In this document: piece by piece, positions 43,101 through 52,253 of the stretch
Position numbering within the stretch: the stretch's first letter is position 1
Layout: each line of letters starts with the position of its first letter
Assembly (NCBI RefSeq): GCF_019916085.1
Contig: NZ_CP049834.1
Location: 1,564,501 to 1,628,500 of the forward strand
Reading direction: 5' to 3'
Source: Aquirufa lenticrescens
Lineage (GTDB): Bacteria; Bacteroidota; Bacteroidia; Cytophagales; Spirosomataceae
Length of the DNA stretch: 64,000 nucleotides
The notes under the pieces: model-generated
The model's database searches: none
What the model saw: the letters and a program-made list of their open reading frames with translations, nothing else
What the model was told of the DNA's origin: nothing
Translations under genes and position numbers: made by a program

Positions 43101-43510
43101 ATTTAGCAGCAATCGAGTCAGCTGGATCTGCGAAGATTCAAGGATTTGAGATCGCAATAGCGGACATTGAAATCTTGACGGAAGATATGCCGGGTTATTT
43201 GACGGCGAGTGAGGGTGGATTGACAATCGCGTTAGATAATACGTTAACGCCAGAATTAGTTCGTGAAGGGAATGCACGTGAATTCGTGAACCGTATTCAA
43301 AACCTACGTAAAGATTCTGGTTTCGATGTGACGGACAAAATAAATATCCAAGTTCAGCGTTCGGACGAAGAATGGACGGCCAGCTTGAATGAATTCAAAG
43401 CCTATATCTCACAAGAGGTACAAGCCTTGAGTTTGGAATGGGTGGATTCGGCTTCGACTGAACTTACTTTTGAGGAGTCTAATTTGTTCGTGAATGTCAC
43501 GGTAGCCTAA
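40124..43510 (+). CDS. ileS: Isoleucine--tRNA ligase, long type-2-like form
   Basis: The 1128-residue class I synthetase charges tRNA-Ile. The HIGH-like site is in PPSANGTPGIHHVMARAI at about residue 50, the editing domain is in the middle, and the KMSKR site (KMSKRLGNAIDP) is at about 685. The length and KMSKR form fit the type-2 isoleucyl-tRNA synthetases of Bacteroidota and eukaryotes, a group often little sensitive to mupirocin. The start is GTG at 40124. Confidence 0.96.
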   Translation: MSFKEYKNLDYAALADEILDFWNANNIFEKSISTREGQPTFTFFEGPPSANGTPGIHHVMARAIKDIFCRYQTLKGKQVKRKGGWDTHGLPVELQVEKELGITKEDIGKTISVEEYNKKCRETVMKFTDQWNSLTEKMGYWVDLENPYVTYQANYIESVWNLLKRLYDQGLLYKGYTIQPYSPAAGTGLSSHELNQPGCYRDVKDTSLTAQFKAIKNAKSEFLFEASGDAPVYLLAWTTTPWTLPSNTALTAGKNISYVLVKTFNPYTYVPVYVVLAKDLVKNYFQSAAENSDFAAYEAAEKKPQAIPYEIVATCKGSDLEGVEYEQLMPYVQPSAPAFRVILGDFVTTEDGTGMVHTAPTFGADDFRVAAQNNIPALLITDENGKEVPLVNRQGRFVAQVTDYALEPVKEAYLTDEEKEAERVKQGRDKYLSVDERIAIQLKTENKAFNVQKFDHPYPHCWRTDKPVLYYPLDSWFIKTTAVKDKLIALNKTIQWKPESTGTGRFGNWLENLVDWNLSRSRYWGTPLPIWRTEDGSEEICIGSLEQLKTEIEKAQASGTLTSTQSAGNAAFLKALAAGEADLHRPFVDEVFLLSATGNVLTRELDLIDVWFDSGAMPFAQWHYPFENQDVFKQSYPADFISEGVDQTRGWFFTLHAISSMVEDSVAFKNVVSTGLVLDKNGNKMSKRLGNAIDPFETLKAYGADPTRWYMITNAQPWDNLKFDLAGITEVRNKFFGTLTNTYNFFALYANLDGFVPAGIKEEDLTELDRWILSKLMNLIAEVDEAFETYEPTKAGRAIQDFVCDHLSNWYVRLSRRRFWNPETANQAINADKQAAYETLYHCLETVAQLMSPIAPFYGEWLYKNLTGKESVHLTHFAKVNPSLQNPALETSMELAQGICSLVHSIRKVHRLKVRQPLAQVLVPVLQESVRDQIRRVEDLIKSEVNVKEVNYLNDASGVLNKKVKPNFKALGPKFGKDMKVVAEAITGMSSDDLAAIESAGSAKIQGFEIAIADIEILTEDMPGYLTASEGGLTIALDNTLTPELVREGNAREFVNRIQNLRKDSGFDVTDKINIQVQRSDEEWTASLNEFKAYISQEVQALSLEWVDSASTELTFEESNLFVNVTVA

Positions 43511-43514
43511 AAAG

Positions 43515-44573
43515 ATGCGAAAACTCACTTATTTGATTTTACTTTTAGGTGGGTTTTTTTCTGTGGCTGCGCAGTCTGAAGAACTCATGGTGGACGGCAT
43601 GCGCGCCTACATGAGGGAGGATTTTGGTGAGGCGATCTTGGTTTTCGAGAAACTCGCTAAAGTACAGACGCAGGAGCCGGCGGTCTTTTATTATTTGGCC
43701 AAAAGCTATCTTGCCGACAAACAACTCACCTCAGCAAGAACTAACGCAGAGAAAGCACACATCTTATCGCCTTATTCCTTCGATTATGGCCTTTTATACG
43801 GAGACCTTCTTTTAGCGAACAAGGAATACAAAAAGGCATTAGCCTGTTTCGAAAATCTGCTAGCCTACGATGATCACCGCTTTGATAACGAGCCTGATAT
43901 GATTCGGGTAAAGCAATTTGTCTTTTTGTCGAAAGGCGATGAGGCGAAAGAGCTGGCCGATAAAAATGCTTATTATCTACAAGCGGCGAATCTAGGACCT
44001 GTTCAAGAGGAACTTTGGGTTCGAATTATCCAATTAGATTGGGAATTAAATCGAAAAGAGGCGGTGGTGGAACACGCCCTGGAAGCATTGGAAAATTACC
44101 CTCGCATGGCGCCATGGTGTTATCCGATTTTAGGGGATGCCTATCAGGCTTTAGGGAATAATTCTGCGTCGGATGCAGCCTTTGATAAGGCTTTGGAGGC
44201 GAATCCGAAGGATGATCACGTGCTGAACAATTACAGTTATTTCTTGTCGATCCGTAAAGAAAAATTAGCGTTAGCAGATTCTCTTTCCGCTCGATTAGTA
44301 GCAGATCATCCGAAAAATGGCACCTATTTAGATACCCGGGCATGGGTATTGTTCGAACTAAAACGCTATTCAGAGGCTCGAGTGGCGATGGAGGCCGCTC
44401 TAAAAGACAAGGAAAATGCATCTGCTACCTTGTGGGAACATTATGGCGACGTGCTTTTTCGATTGAAATTAGTGGATAAAGCGATGGAGGCTTGGAAAGA
44501 AGCGCTTCGCTTAGATCCGGCTCGCGAATCTGTAGATAAAAAGATTCGATTGCGTCAAATTCCCGAAAATTGA
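43515..44573 (+). CDS. Exported TPR protein
   Basis: The 352-residue protein has a signal peptide (MRKLTYLILLLGGFFSVAAQ) and about eight tetratricopeptide repeats. In Bacteroidota it is commonly found before DUF4292 and EnvC-like genes, as here, so a role in envelope assembly is likely. It follows ileS by 4 bp. Confidence 0.85.
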   Translation: MRKLTYLILLLGGFFSVAAQSEELMVDGMRAYMREDFGEAILVFEKLAKVQTQEPAVFYYLAKSYLADKQLTSARTNAEKAHILSPYSFDYGLLYGDLLLANKEYKKALACFENLLAYDDHRFDNEPDMIRVKQFVFLSKGDEAKELADKNAYYLQAANLGPVQEELWVRIIQLDWELNRKEAVVEHALEALENYPRMAPWCYPILGDAYQALGNNSASDAAFDKALEANPKDDHVLNNYSYFLSIRKEKLALADSLSARLVADHPKNGTYLDTRAWVLFELKRYSEARVAMEAALKDKENASATLWEHYGDVLFRLKLVDKAMEAWKEALRLDPARESVDKKIRLRQIPEN

Positions 44574-44601
44574 GCTATTTTTGTTACCAAAATTCCTCCT
44601 T

Positions 44602-45411
44602 ATGCGGATTCTTTTCAGTCTTGTTATGCTTTCCATCTTAGGTGCCTGTGCTCCTAAGGCGACGGTAGCTCCGACGAATTCCGTACAAGTAGATACCATT
44701 CAGGTAGATTCTACTCCCGCAGTTGCCCCAGTGGCTCCTGTTGAAATAGCGGATCAACAGTCTGCTTCTGATGATTTGAATTTCACTTATCTGAAGGCGA
44801 AATCGAAAGTGATGTGGAAAACGCGCTCGAACACGGACAACTACATTGTGGACATTCGGATGAAAAAAGATAGTATCATCTGGGCGAACATTTCCGTATC
44901 GATGATTTCAGGCGCGGCGGTTTTATTCACCAAAGACCGTGTTCAATTTTACCACAAGATTAATAACGAATACACGAATCTAACCTACGATAGTCTGAGC
45001 ACGAGTTTAGGCTTCAAAGTGAGCTATGATTTGATCCAAAACATGATTGTGGGGAACCAACCTTACAAGAAAAACAATACGCGTCGCGTAGTTCGCGAGA
45101 ATGAAAATTTCTTGATAAAACAGCAAGAGGGGCACGTGGAGGTCAATAATTGGGTGGGACCTAACCGCAAACTGAAGAAATTGTCAGTTAGTGATTTGCC
45201 TTCTTCGAACAAAATGACCTTGGATTATGAGGATTTTGCGAACTTGAATTCAGCCATATTCCCTTTCTCGAGTTCGATCACGCTAGATGTGAAAAACAAA
45301 GAAAATCAGGTGAACCAGACCTTGATTACAATTAAATATTCTAAAGTGGAGTTGTTAGACACGCCCTTGGAGTTTCCTTTTAAAGTACCCGCCAAACTAT
45401 TAAAGCATTGA
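44602..45411 (+). CDS. DUF4292 lipoprotein
   Basis: The 269-residue protein starts with a lipoprotein signal (MRILFSLVMLSILGAC, lipobox LGAC). The DUF4292 part follows (residues ~60-265): FTYLKAKSKVMWKTRSNTDNYIVDIRMKKDSIIWANISV. The fold resembles LolA/LolB-like lipid carriers, so lipoprotein transport to the outer membrane is possible; this is inferred. It overlaps the next gene as TTGA. Confidence 0.85.
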   Translation: MRILFSLVMLSILGACAPKATVAPTNSVQVDTIQVDSTPAVAPVAPVEIADQQSASDDLNFTYLKAKSKVMWKTRSNTDNYIVDIRMKKDSIIWANISVSMISGAAVLFTKDRVQFYHKINNEYTNLTYDSLSTSLGFKVSYDLIQNMIVGNQPYKKNNTRRVVRENENFLIKQQEGHVEVNNWVGPNRKLKKLSVSDLPSSNKMTLDYEDFANLNSAIFPFSSSITLDVKNKENQVNQTLITIKYSKVELLDTPLEFPFKVPAKLLKH

Positions 45412-46808
45412 AATACCTTTTCCTTCTATTCGCGTTCCTTTTAACAAGTTCATCTTTCGCACAGTCAGATAAGAAAGCTGCTTTAGAGCAGCAGAAGAAA
45501 GATAATTTGTCCAAAATCAAGGAACTTAATTCCATCATTTCCCGTACTTCGAAGAAGAAAAATGCGTCGATTGGAAAGTTAAACGTATTGAAAGAGCAGA
45601 TTGGCGTTCAGAAAAAACAGATTAGCGTTCTTGAGCAAAACCAACAGATTCTTGCGGAAGAAGCACAAAAACTACGCGAGGAAGGGGATGTGCTAAAAGC
45701 AAAATTAGAGCGATTAAAGAAAGAATATGCTTTGATGATTTATGAAGCTCAAAAAACATCTTCAGTGTACAACAAGATGAGCTTTCTGTTGCTATCGAAT
45801 GATATTGGTGAATTCGTACGCCGTTTTGACTACCTGCGTCATTATTCTGCCAATCGAAAGAAACAGGCTGACTTGATTTACAAGACCCGTCAAGATTTAA
45901 TGACGCAAGAGCAGAAGGTCGTTTACAAAAAGCAAGAGGAGAAGAAAGTGTTAGTGGAGAAGGAAGGGGAGAAGAAGAAATTAGAGGTATTAAAGACCAA
46001 AGAAGATAAGGTCGTGACCGTGTTGACTCAGCAAGAGAAGAAGCAGAAAACGGAATTAGAGCGAAAGAAATTAGCCGTTCGCAAATTGGATAATTTGATT
46101 GCTGGTATCGTTCAAAGAGAGATCCAAAAAAGTATTGAGCGGGAGCGTAAACTTCGCCAAGCCCGCCAAGTTAAAAAGGTAGAAGTGGCTAAACCTGCGT
46201 TGCCTGAGTTGAAGAAAGGAGAAACGACTAAGATCTTAGCTGAAAAACAACCAGAGAAAAAAGAGTCACCTAAAGAAGAGAAAAAAGCGGCAGTTGCTGA
46301 AGCTAAGAAGCCTAAAGCAGAGCCAGCTCCTGCTCCTGTAGAAGAAAAAAAGATTGAAAGTAATACCTATTATATGAATGCGGATGAGGCGAAATTAGCG
46401 AGCTCTTTCGCTGCTTTGCGTGGTCGCATGCCATTTCCGGTTCCATCGGGATTTATTTCGGATCACTTTGGCGTACATAAACACCCTTTGTTAAAAGGGG
46501 TGATGATCAATAATAATGGGATTGATATCCAAACCTCACCGGGTTCACCTGTACATTCCGTTTATGATGGGGTTGTGCAATCGGTCGTGAATATTCCAGG
46601 TATTAATATGGTAGTAGCTATTCAGCACGGGGATTATTTCACTGTGTATAGTAAACTAGCGAATGTTTCTGTCAGTGTGGGAACTCGGGTACGAACGGGT
46701 CAACGCATTGGTTCTGTAGCCTCGGATGAGGATGGGACGGCGGAGATAAATTTCCAGGTTTGGAAGAATACGGTACGTCAAAACCCAGAATCCTGGCTTC
46801 GTCGCTAA
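45408..46808 (+). CDS. EnvC-like murein hydrolase activator
   Basis: The 466-residue protein has a signal peptide, a long coiled coil (residues ~20-250), a Lys/Glu/Pro-rich linker and a C-terminal LytM (M23) domain from about 345. The zinc ligands of active M23 enzymes are changed: the first HxxxD is NNGID and the HxH is INFQ, as in EnvC, so it should activate amidases and not cut peptidoglycan itself. The start is TTG at 45408, overlapping the DUF4292 stop; the signal peptide MKYLFLLFAFLLTSSSFAQ begins there. Confidence 0.88.
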   Translation: MKYLFLLFAFLLTSSSFAQSDKKAALEQQKKDNLSKIKELNSIISRTSKKKNASIGKLNVLKEQIGVQKKQISVLEQNQQILAEEAQKLREEGDVLKAKLERLKKEYALMIYEAQKTSSVYNKMSFLLLSNDIGEFVRRFDYLRHYSANRKKQADLIYKTRQDLMTQEQKVVYKKQEEKKVLVEKEGEKKKLEVLKTKEDKVVTVLTQQEKKQKTELERKKLAVRKLDNLIAGIVQREIQKSIERERKLRQARQVKKVEVAKPALPELKKGETTKILAEKQPEKKESPKEEKKAAVAEAKKPKAEPAPAPVEEKKIESNTYYMNADEAKLASSFAALRGRMPFPVPSGFISDHFGVHKHPLLKGVMINNNGIDIQTSPGSPVHSVYDGVVQSVVNIPGINMVVAIQHGDYFTVYSKLANVSVSVGTRVRTGQRIGSVASDEDGTAEINFQVWKNTVRQNPESWLRR

Positions 46809-49123
46809 ATCGAATACGACACTTTTAGGCTAATGTTGCGACCTTGGTCGTCTGCATAATAACGGAAGCGATTCAAGTAATCGCGGTATGCCGCGTTCAA
46901 TGCATTCGAGACGCGCAGGTTTACATCAAAACGACGCATTTTAATTCCCCAATTTAGGTTTACTAAAAAATAGCCGGCAGGCGGTTCTGCATAATCGGAT
47001 CCTTTTTCCACCCGCTTCTGCTTGGATACTTGAGTAACACCTCCACTTATATAGGCATTATTTTTCTTGAAAGCATAGCGAACGAGATACTCAAATCGAT
47101 CTGCCGGAATATTGACCATATACTGATCATTTTGGGTGTCAAATGCCCGGACTAAACTTGTCTTTTGTTGGATAGAAATGCGAGAGCTTACCGCATAGCT
47201 TGCTTGGAAGTCAACACCTTGGAATCGAGCGTCAATTTGCTGATAAGTAAAAATAGGGAAAACACCCCTAACGGTTGTGGCATAAACGGCGACGCCATTC
47301 ACAACTTCAGGTCTCAGGTAAATGAAATTGTGAATATGATTCGAATATAACCCGAGTTCAATATCCCAACGTTCCGGTTTAAAATTAGTGCTTAGGCTGA
47401 AGTTTGTTCCCGTTTCTCCCTTTAAGTTAGGGTCTCCTATCTCGTAGGCCCCAGCTCCGTGGTGAACCCCGTTTGAGAATAACTCATTTCCACCAGGAGC
47501 TCGGAAAGCTCGAGAAATGGTTAATTGAGATTCAGTTAATGGATCCCAGTGGTATTTTAATCCAATACTGCCCGAAAATCCACTAAATATCTGTTTATTC
47601 CGTAAAATGGTAGGAGAAAAATTAGCTTTAGGGCGATGCGTTTCAATTTCTTTTGCATCAAATCGAAGCCCTGCTTCTAATTCCCATTTTTCAGTGGCTC
47701 TTCTTTCTATCGCAAAAAAGCCGATGTTTTGAAGGGAATAATTTGGTAAAAGACTGGTGGTTAAGGTAGGGTTAGGGACTCTATTGCCAGAGGTGATGTT
47801 TCCCTGGTCTAGGTAGGTGAACCCTATTTGGCCTTTCCAACTTTTATTTGAGTTCGTTTCATCATAGAGGAATTCACCACTATGGGTATTTAAATTGAAA
47901 CGAAGGGTATTAATATTTTTTCCTGCTCTTAATACATCTAATTCCCAGCGTTCGTCTGACTGTGCTGCAGCCGTAGCGCGAAGGGTAGCGCCGTTTGGTA
48001 GGTGGTAGTAGGCTTTGATTTTGGCCATATCATGCCAGACATCCTGGTTAGGGCGATCAATTCTGCGGATAAATTCATCAGGCGTAAAAGCCTTTAAAGG
48101 TCTATCCCGCGCAATAGATCGTTCTAAATCTGATATATTACCGATATGAGACCCTTCATAGATACCTATAACCGTGTGGAAGCGACTTACAAAAGCTTCG
48201 GCTCCCCATAAATTCGATTTATAGCCTGCTGCAAGGGACACATTTTCCTCTTTTAAACCGGTATTACTTAAATAGTAATCTGCTGTATGTACATTTCCGC
48301 CATCTTTCAAGGTGCCTTGTACACGCCAGCCCCAGCCCTTTTTACGCGGGATACCGCCTTCTAAAAGACCAGATAAAACCCCTTGTCTGCCATTGCTGAA
48401 ATAAATACTTTGCAAGGAACCGTGAATAGCGGAGCTGTCCGGAAGCGCATCAGGTTCTAACATCACGATGCCACCTATTGCATCGCCACCGTATCGAAGT
48501 CCACCTGGGCCTTTGATTACTTGGATGTTTTTAGAAACAAATGGGTCAATTTCTGGAGCGTGCTCACTACCCCAGTTTTGGCCTTCTTGTCTAACACCTT
48601 GATTTAAAATAATGACTCGACTCGAATGTAGTCCATGAATCACCGGTTTTGAAACGGAGCTGCCTGTTTGCAGACTTTGAACGCCTGTTAGGCCTTTTAA
48701 CATTTCTCCCAGGGATAAACCGTCCTTCTGAGAGCGTTCCTCCACACTTAATGACGTTCTAGATTGTGAAGTAATTTCTTGCTTTCTTCCTTGTACGAAT
48801 ACCTCTTGTAAATGTTCATCATGTGTGCTTAAAAGGAAATCTTCCTCTTTTTCATCCTCCAGATTGATGATTGTCTCTATCGGATCAAAGCTAGCCATTT
48901 GACAAACTAGGGTGTAGGTACCTGGACAAAGATCGCTTAAAATGAATTGGCCTTTTGCGTCCGAAATAGTCGCTTTGTTTAATCCTTTAATGTAAACATA
49001 GGCGCCAGGAACTTTTTCTTTATTCTCTTTAGAGGCTACAATGCCCTTTAATGTACAGTGGCAATTCGTTTGTGCGAAGCCATTGAAAGAAAGGAATGCC
49101 AGAAGAATAAATAGGTGTTTCAT
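46805..49123 (-). CDS. TonB-dependent receptor, possibly for a metal ion
   Basis: The 772-residue outer membrane receptor has a signal peptide, an N-terminal carboxypeptidase-regulatory-like domain (residues ~22-100), a plug domain (LSLGEMLKGLTGVQSL; VIHGLHSSRVIILNQGVRQEGQNWG; GPGGLRYGGDAIGGIVML) and a beta barrel ending in SLKVSYSI. No SusD gene is next to it, so it is not a SusCD glycan system. The plug with its His-rich pattern resembles ZnuD-like metal receptors. Its stop overlaps that of envC by 4 bp in convergent order. Confidence 0.88.
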   Translation of the reverse strand: MKHLFILLAFLSFNGFAQTNCHCTLKGIVASKENKEKVPGAYVYIKGLNKATISDAKGQFILSDLCPGTYTLVCQMASFDPIETIINLEDEKEEDFLLSTHDEHLQEVFVQGRKQEITSQSRTSLSVEERSQKDGLSLGEMLKGLTGVQSLQTGSSVSKPVIHGLHSSRVIILNQGVRQEGQNWGSEHAPEIDPFVSKNIQVIKGPGGLRYGGDAIGGIVMLEPDALPDSSAIHGSLQSIYFSNGRQGVLSGLLEGGIPRKKGWGWRVQGTLKDGGNVHTADYYLSNTGLKEENVSLAAGYKSNLWGAEAFVSRFHTVIGIYEGSHIGNISDLERSIARDRPLKAFTPDEFIRRIDRPNQDVWHDMAKIKAYYHLPNGATLRATAAAQSDERWELDVLRAGKNINTLRFNLNTHSGEFLYDETNSNKSWKGQIGFTYLDQGNITSGNRVPNPTLTTSLLPNYSLQNIGFFAIERRATEKWELEAGLRFDAKEIETHRPKANFSPTILRNKQIFSGFSGSIGLKYHWDPLTESQLTISRAFRAPGGNELFSNGVHHGAGAYEIGDPNLKGETGTNFSLSTNFKPERWDIELGLYSNHIHNFIYLRPEVVNGVAVYATTVRGVFPIFTYQQIDARFQGVDFQASYAVSSRISIQQKTSLVRAFDTQNDQYMVNIPADRFEYLVRYAFKKNNAYISGGVTQVSKQKRVEKGSDYAEPPAGYFLVNLNWGIKMRRFDVNLRVSNALNAAYRDYLNRFRYYADDQGRNISLKVSYSI

Positions 49124-49238
49124 GTAGTTAATAGGGTTTAAAGATAGGTTAAATCCCCCTTTTATGCGAATCTTCTTTTACCTAAACGATTAATCGTTTT
49201 TGTGTGGCGATGAACAGGGTTATTTTGACTATAAAATT

Positions 49239-49322
49239 TTTTGTTTAATCTTTTTTAATTTTTTTTGAACAAATTATTTGTTTTGTTTAATCTTTTTATA
49301 AATTTGTTGAACAAAATAGATG
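49239..49322 (+). promoter_or_regulatory. Duplicated 42-bp promoter block before sigma/crt genes
   Basis: 49239-49280 and 49281-49322 are a tandem copy pair, 34 of 42 positions equal; the first 17 bp are identical (TTTTGTTTAATCTTTTT). The second copy has TAAATTTG (49299-49306), a good -7 element, with TTTG at 49277-49280 as -33. The palindrome TTTGTTGAACAAA (49303-49315) covers the -7 end and start site; TTGAACAA recurs 42 bp upstream. Confidence 0.7.
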
Positions 49323-49832
49323 ATCAATATGACAGCTCTTGAGTTTACTTACCAAATAGGCACTTTTTCGAAGTTTTTGCGCCCTTTCGCGTTGCGTTTG
49401 ACCAAAGACGGAGATGATGCAAACGACTTAGTTCAAGATACCTTAGTAAAGGCTTTTACAAATCGGGATAAATACCAGGACGGAACAAACTTGAAGGCTT
49501 GGTTATTCACTATTATGAAGAACACGTTTATTACCCAATACCAACGAATGGTACGTCGTAATACGTTCATTGATACAACAGATAATTTACACTTCATCAA
49601 CTCAATGGAATCACTGCAGGAAAACACTGCAGTGAACTCCTTTATCAGTGAGGATATTCATTCCGCCCTGGCAAAAATCGACTCTATGTACCGCGTACCT
49701 TTCATGATGTATTTTGAGGGGTTCAAATATCATGAAATCGCGGAAGAGTTAGATTTGCCAATAGGGACGGTTAAAAATAGAATTTTTATGGCAAGACGTG
49801 ATTTGAAGAATCATCTTCACATGTATGCATAA
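49320..49832 (+). CDS. ECF RNA polymerase sigma factor before the carotenoid genes
   Basis: The 170-residue ECF sigma factor has region 2 (LTKDGDDANDLVQDTLVKAFTNRDKY) and region 4 (YRVPFMMYFEGFKYHEIAEELDLPIGTVKNRIFMARRDL). ATG at 49320 or 49329 is possible. The predicted transcription start is only about 8 bp before 49320. The following terminator separates it from crtI, so it may control crtI-crtB in trans, as in light or stress dependent carotenoid systems; this is inferred. Confidence 0.9.
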   Translation: MINMTALEFTYQIGTFSKFLRPFALRLTKDGDDANDLVQDTLVKAFTNRDKYQDGTNLKAWLFTIMKNTFITQYQRMVRRNTFIDTTDNLHFINSMESLQENTAVNSFISEDIHSALAKIDSMYRVPFMMYFEGFKYHEIAEELDLPIGTVKNRIFMARRDLKNHLHMYA

Positions 49833-49880
49833 GAGTTTATAATGGTTTTGATTAGTTTTTTGGTTAACAGAAGGAAGTTA

Positions 49881-49910
49881 AAAAGCCAGATTTTATCTGG
49901 CTTTTTCTTT
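49881..49910 (+). terminator. Terminator between sigma factor and crtI
   Basis: The stem AAAAGCCAGA (49881-49890) / TCTGGCTTTT is followed by T-rich sequence. The crtI gene starts about 50 bp later. Confidence 0.85.
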
Positions 49911-49962
49911 TTAGGCTTTGGGCCAAAAGAAAGATCGGTATATTTGTTAAATTAGAAGAATT

Positions 49963-51432
49963 ATGAAGAAGGTTATCGTCATAGGGGCAGGGTTTTCGGG
50001 CCTATCAGCAGCAACTGAATTAGCTTCGAAAGGATATGAGGTCCAAATTTTAGAAAAGAATGATCACGCAGGTGGTCGCGCACGTGTTTTCCAATCGGAT
50101 GGATTCACCTTTGATATGGGGCCATCCTGGTATTGGATGCCGGATATTTTTGAAACGTATTTTAATCGTTTCGGGAAAAAACCATCAGATTATTATGATT
50201 TAGTTCGCTTGGATCCATCGTATTCTGTGATCCTTTCGGAGACAGAAACCATCGATTTGCCAGCGAATTATGCTGATTTAAAAACCTTGTTTGAGTCCTA
50301 TGAACCTGGTGCCGCGGCGCAATTAGATGCGTTTATGGAGCAGGCGGCCTATAAATACAAAGTGGGTATTCAAGATTTTGTGTGGAAACCATCCCGTAAA
50401 ATCACCGAATTTTTAAGTCTTAAATTACTCATCGACGCGATTCGCATCGACGTCTTTTCTTCGTTTTACAAGCACATTCGCAAGTTCTTTACCTCGCCTA
50501 CTTTATTGAAATTGATGGAATTTCCCATCTTATTTTTAGGCGCGATTTCACAAAATACCCCAGCGATGTACTCGCTGATGAATTATGCGGAAATCAAATT
50601 AGGTACTTGGTATCCAATGGGAGGTATGCACCACATCGTCAAAGGGATGGTGGCGCTTGCAGAGGAAAAAGGGGTGAAGATTACGTATAATGCGGAAGTG
50701 CAAGGATTCGAGATCGTCAAAGGAAATGTAGTCGGAGTTAGGACGGCTGCCGGCTTGCAAGAAGCAGATGCTTTCGTAGCTGGGGCAGATTATCATCATG
50801 TCGAAGAATTACTTGGAGATGGCTTACGTAATTATGATGAAGCGTATTGGGATAAGCGTGTGATGGCGCCTTCATCGCTTCTGTTTTACCTAGGAATTTC
50901 AAAACGCTTACCTAATTTAAAGCACCACAACTTATTTTTTGACCGTGATTTTACTGTGCATTCGCACGAAATTTATACGGATCCGGCTTGGCCTTCTGAT
51001 CCCTTATTCTATGCCTCGGCACCTTCAGTAACGGATCCATCTGTGGCTCCTGAAGGATGTGAAAACGTGTTTTTATTGATTCCGGTGGCACCTGATTTGG
51101 AAGATACCGAAGAAGGAAGAGAGAAGTATTTTGAACAATTAATGGATCGTTTAGAAGCGCATTGCGGCGTTTCCATTCGTGACTCTATCGTATATAAGCG
51201 TTCCTATGCACACCGAGATTTTAAATCAGATTACCACGCCTATAAAGGGAACGCCTATGGATTAGCGAACACGCTGATGCAGACGGCGATTTTGAAACCA
51301 ACCTTGAAAAATAAGCACTTGGATAATTTATATTACACAGGTCAATTAACGGTTCCAGGGCCAGGCGTACCGCCATCCTTGATCTCAGGAATTGTGGTAG
51401 CAGGCGAAGTCGATAAAGAATTAAAAGGATAA
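49963..51432 (+). CDS. crtI: Phytoene desaturase
   Basis: The 489-residue flavoprotein oxidase converts phytoene to lycopene or neurosporene. The N-terminal FAD motif is VIGAGFSGLSAATELASKGY, then EKNDHAGGRARV; the C-terminal bacterial carotenoid desaturase signature is YYTGQLTVPGPGVPPSLISG. It is followed by crtB after 1 bp. Confidence 0.95.
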   Translation: MKKVIVIGAGFSGLSAATELASKGYEVQILEKNDHAGGRARVFQSDGFTFDMGPSWYWMPDIFETYFNRFGKKPSDYYDLVRLDPSYSVILSETETIDLPANYADLKTLFESYEPGAAAQLDAFMEQAAYKYKVGIQDFVWKPSRKITEFLSLKLLIDAIRIDVFSSFYKHIRKFFTSPTLLKLMEFPILFLGAISQNTPAMYSLMNYAEIKLGTWYPMGGMHHIVKGMVALAEEKGVKITYNAEVQGFEIVKGNVVGVRTAAGLQEADAFVAGADYHHVEELLGDGLRNYDEAYWDKRVMAPSSLLFYLGISKRLPNLKHHNLFFDRDFTVHSHEIYTDPAWPSDPLFYASAPSVTDPSVAPEGCENVFLLIPVAPDLEDTEEGREKYFEQLMDRLEAHCGVSIRDSIVYKRSYAHRDFKSDYHAYKGNAYGLANTLMQTAILKPTLKNKHLDNLYYTGQLTVPGPGVPPSLISGIVVAGEVDKELKG

Positions 51433-51433
51433 T

Positions 51434-52252
51434 ATGGATTTATACTTACAAGTTTCCCTTGCCTCGAGTAAGTTATTGACGAAGGCCTATTCGACATCCT
51501 TTTCTCTAGGAATTCGAACATTGGATGAAAAAGTGCACGATCCCATTTATGCTATTTATGGTTTCGTTCGTTTAGCCGATGAGATTGTCGATACGTTTCA
51601 CGATCAGGATAAGGCTGCTTTATTGCAGCGTTTTCGCGAGGATACTTACCGCGCGATTGAAGAGAAAATAAGTTTAAATCCCATTTTGCATTCCTTTCAA
51701 TGGGCGGTGAATAAGTTCGGGATGGAACGCGAATTGATTGATGCGTTCTTGTATTCGATGGAGTTGGATTTAACAAAACGGGATTACAATCCGGAGGAAT
51801 ACAAGCAATACATCTATGGTTCAGCTGAAGTAGTAGGTTTGATGTGCTTGCGTGTTTTCTGCGAAGGAGATCAAGTGGAATACGAATCTTTGAAAGAAGA
51901 TGCCTGTGCCTTAGGTTCAGCTTTCCAAAAAATCAACTTTCTCCGCGATATTCGCTCCGATTACGACGAACGCGGGCGGGTTTATTTTCCAGGCGTCGAT
52001 TTTACGACTTTCACGGATGCGGAGAAAAAAGAAATTGAAGCAGATATTCAGTTGGATTTCGATGCTGGTTTACGCGGTATTCACCGCTTGCCTGCCGTTG
52101 CTCGCAAAGGCTGTTTGTTAGCCTATGAATATTATATCCGCCTTTTTGAAAAGATCAAATCCTTGCCGGCCTCTCGCATTAAAGAGGAACGTATTCGCGT
52201 CGCAGACTGGGAAAAGATGTTCATTTATTTTCAATTAGCCCTTCGTAAGTAG
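51434..52252 (+). CDS. crtB: Phytoene synthase
   Basis: The 272-residue prenyl transferase joins two geranylgeranyl diphosphates to phytoene. The aspartate-rich motif is in VRLADEIVDTFHDQD and the second in INFLRDIRSDYDERGRVYFPG. It is between crtI (1 bp) and the TauE-type gene (1 bp), so all three are in one operon. No cyclase or hydroxylase gene is in the window. Confidence 0.95.
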   Translation: MDLYLQVSLASSKLLTKAYSTSFSLGIRTLDEKVHDPIYAIYGFVRLADEIVDTFHDQDKAALLQRFREDTYRAIEEKISLNPILHSFQWAVNKFGMERELIDAFLYSMELDLTKRDYNPEEYKQYIYGSAEVVGLMCLRVFCEGDQVEYESLKEDACALGSAFQKINFLRDIRSDYDERGRVYFPGVDFTTFTDAEKKEIEADIQLDFDAGLRGIHRLPAVARKGCLLAYEYYIRLFEKIKSLPASRIKEERIRVADWEKMFIYFQLALRK

Positions 52253-52253
52253 C

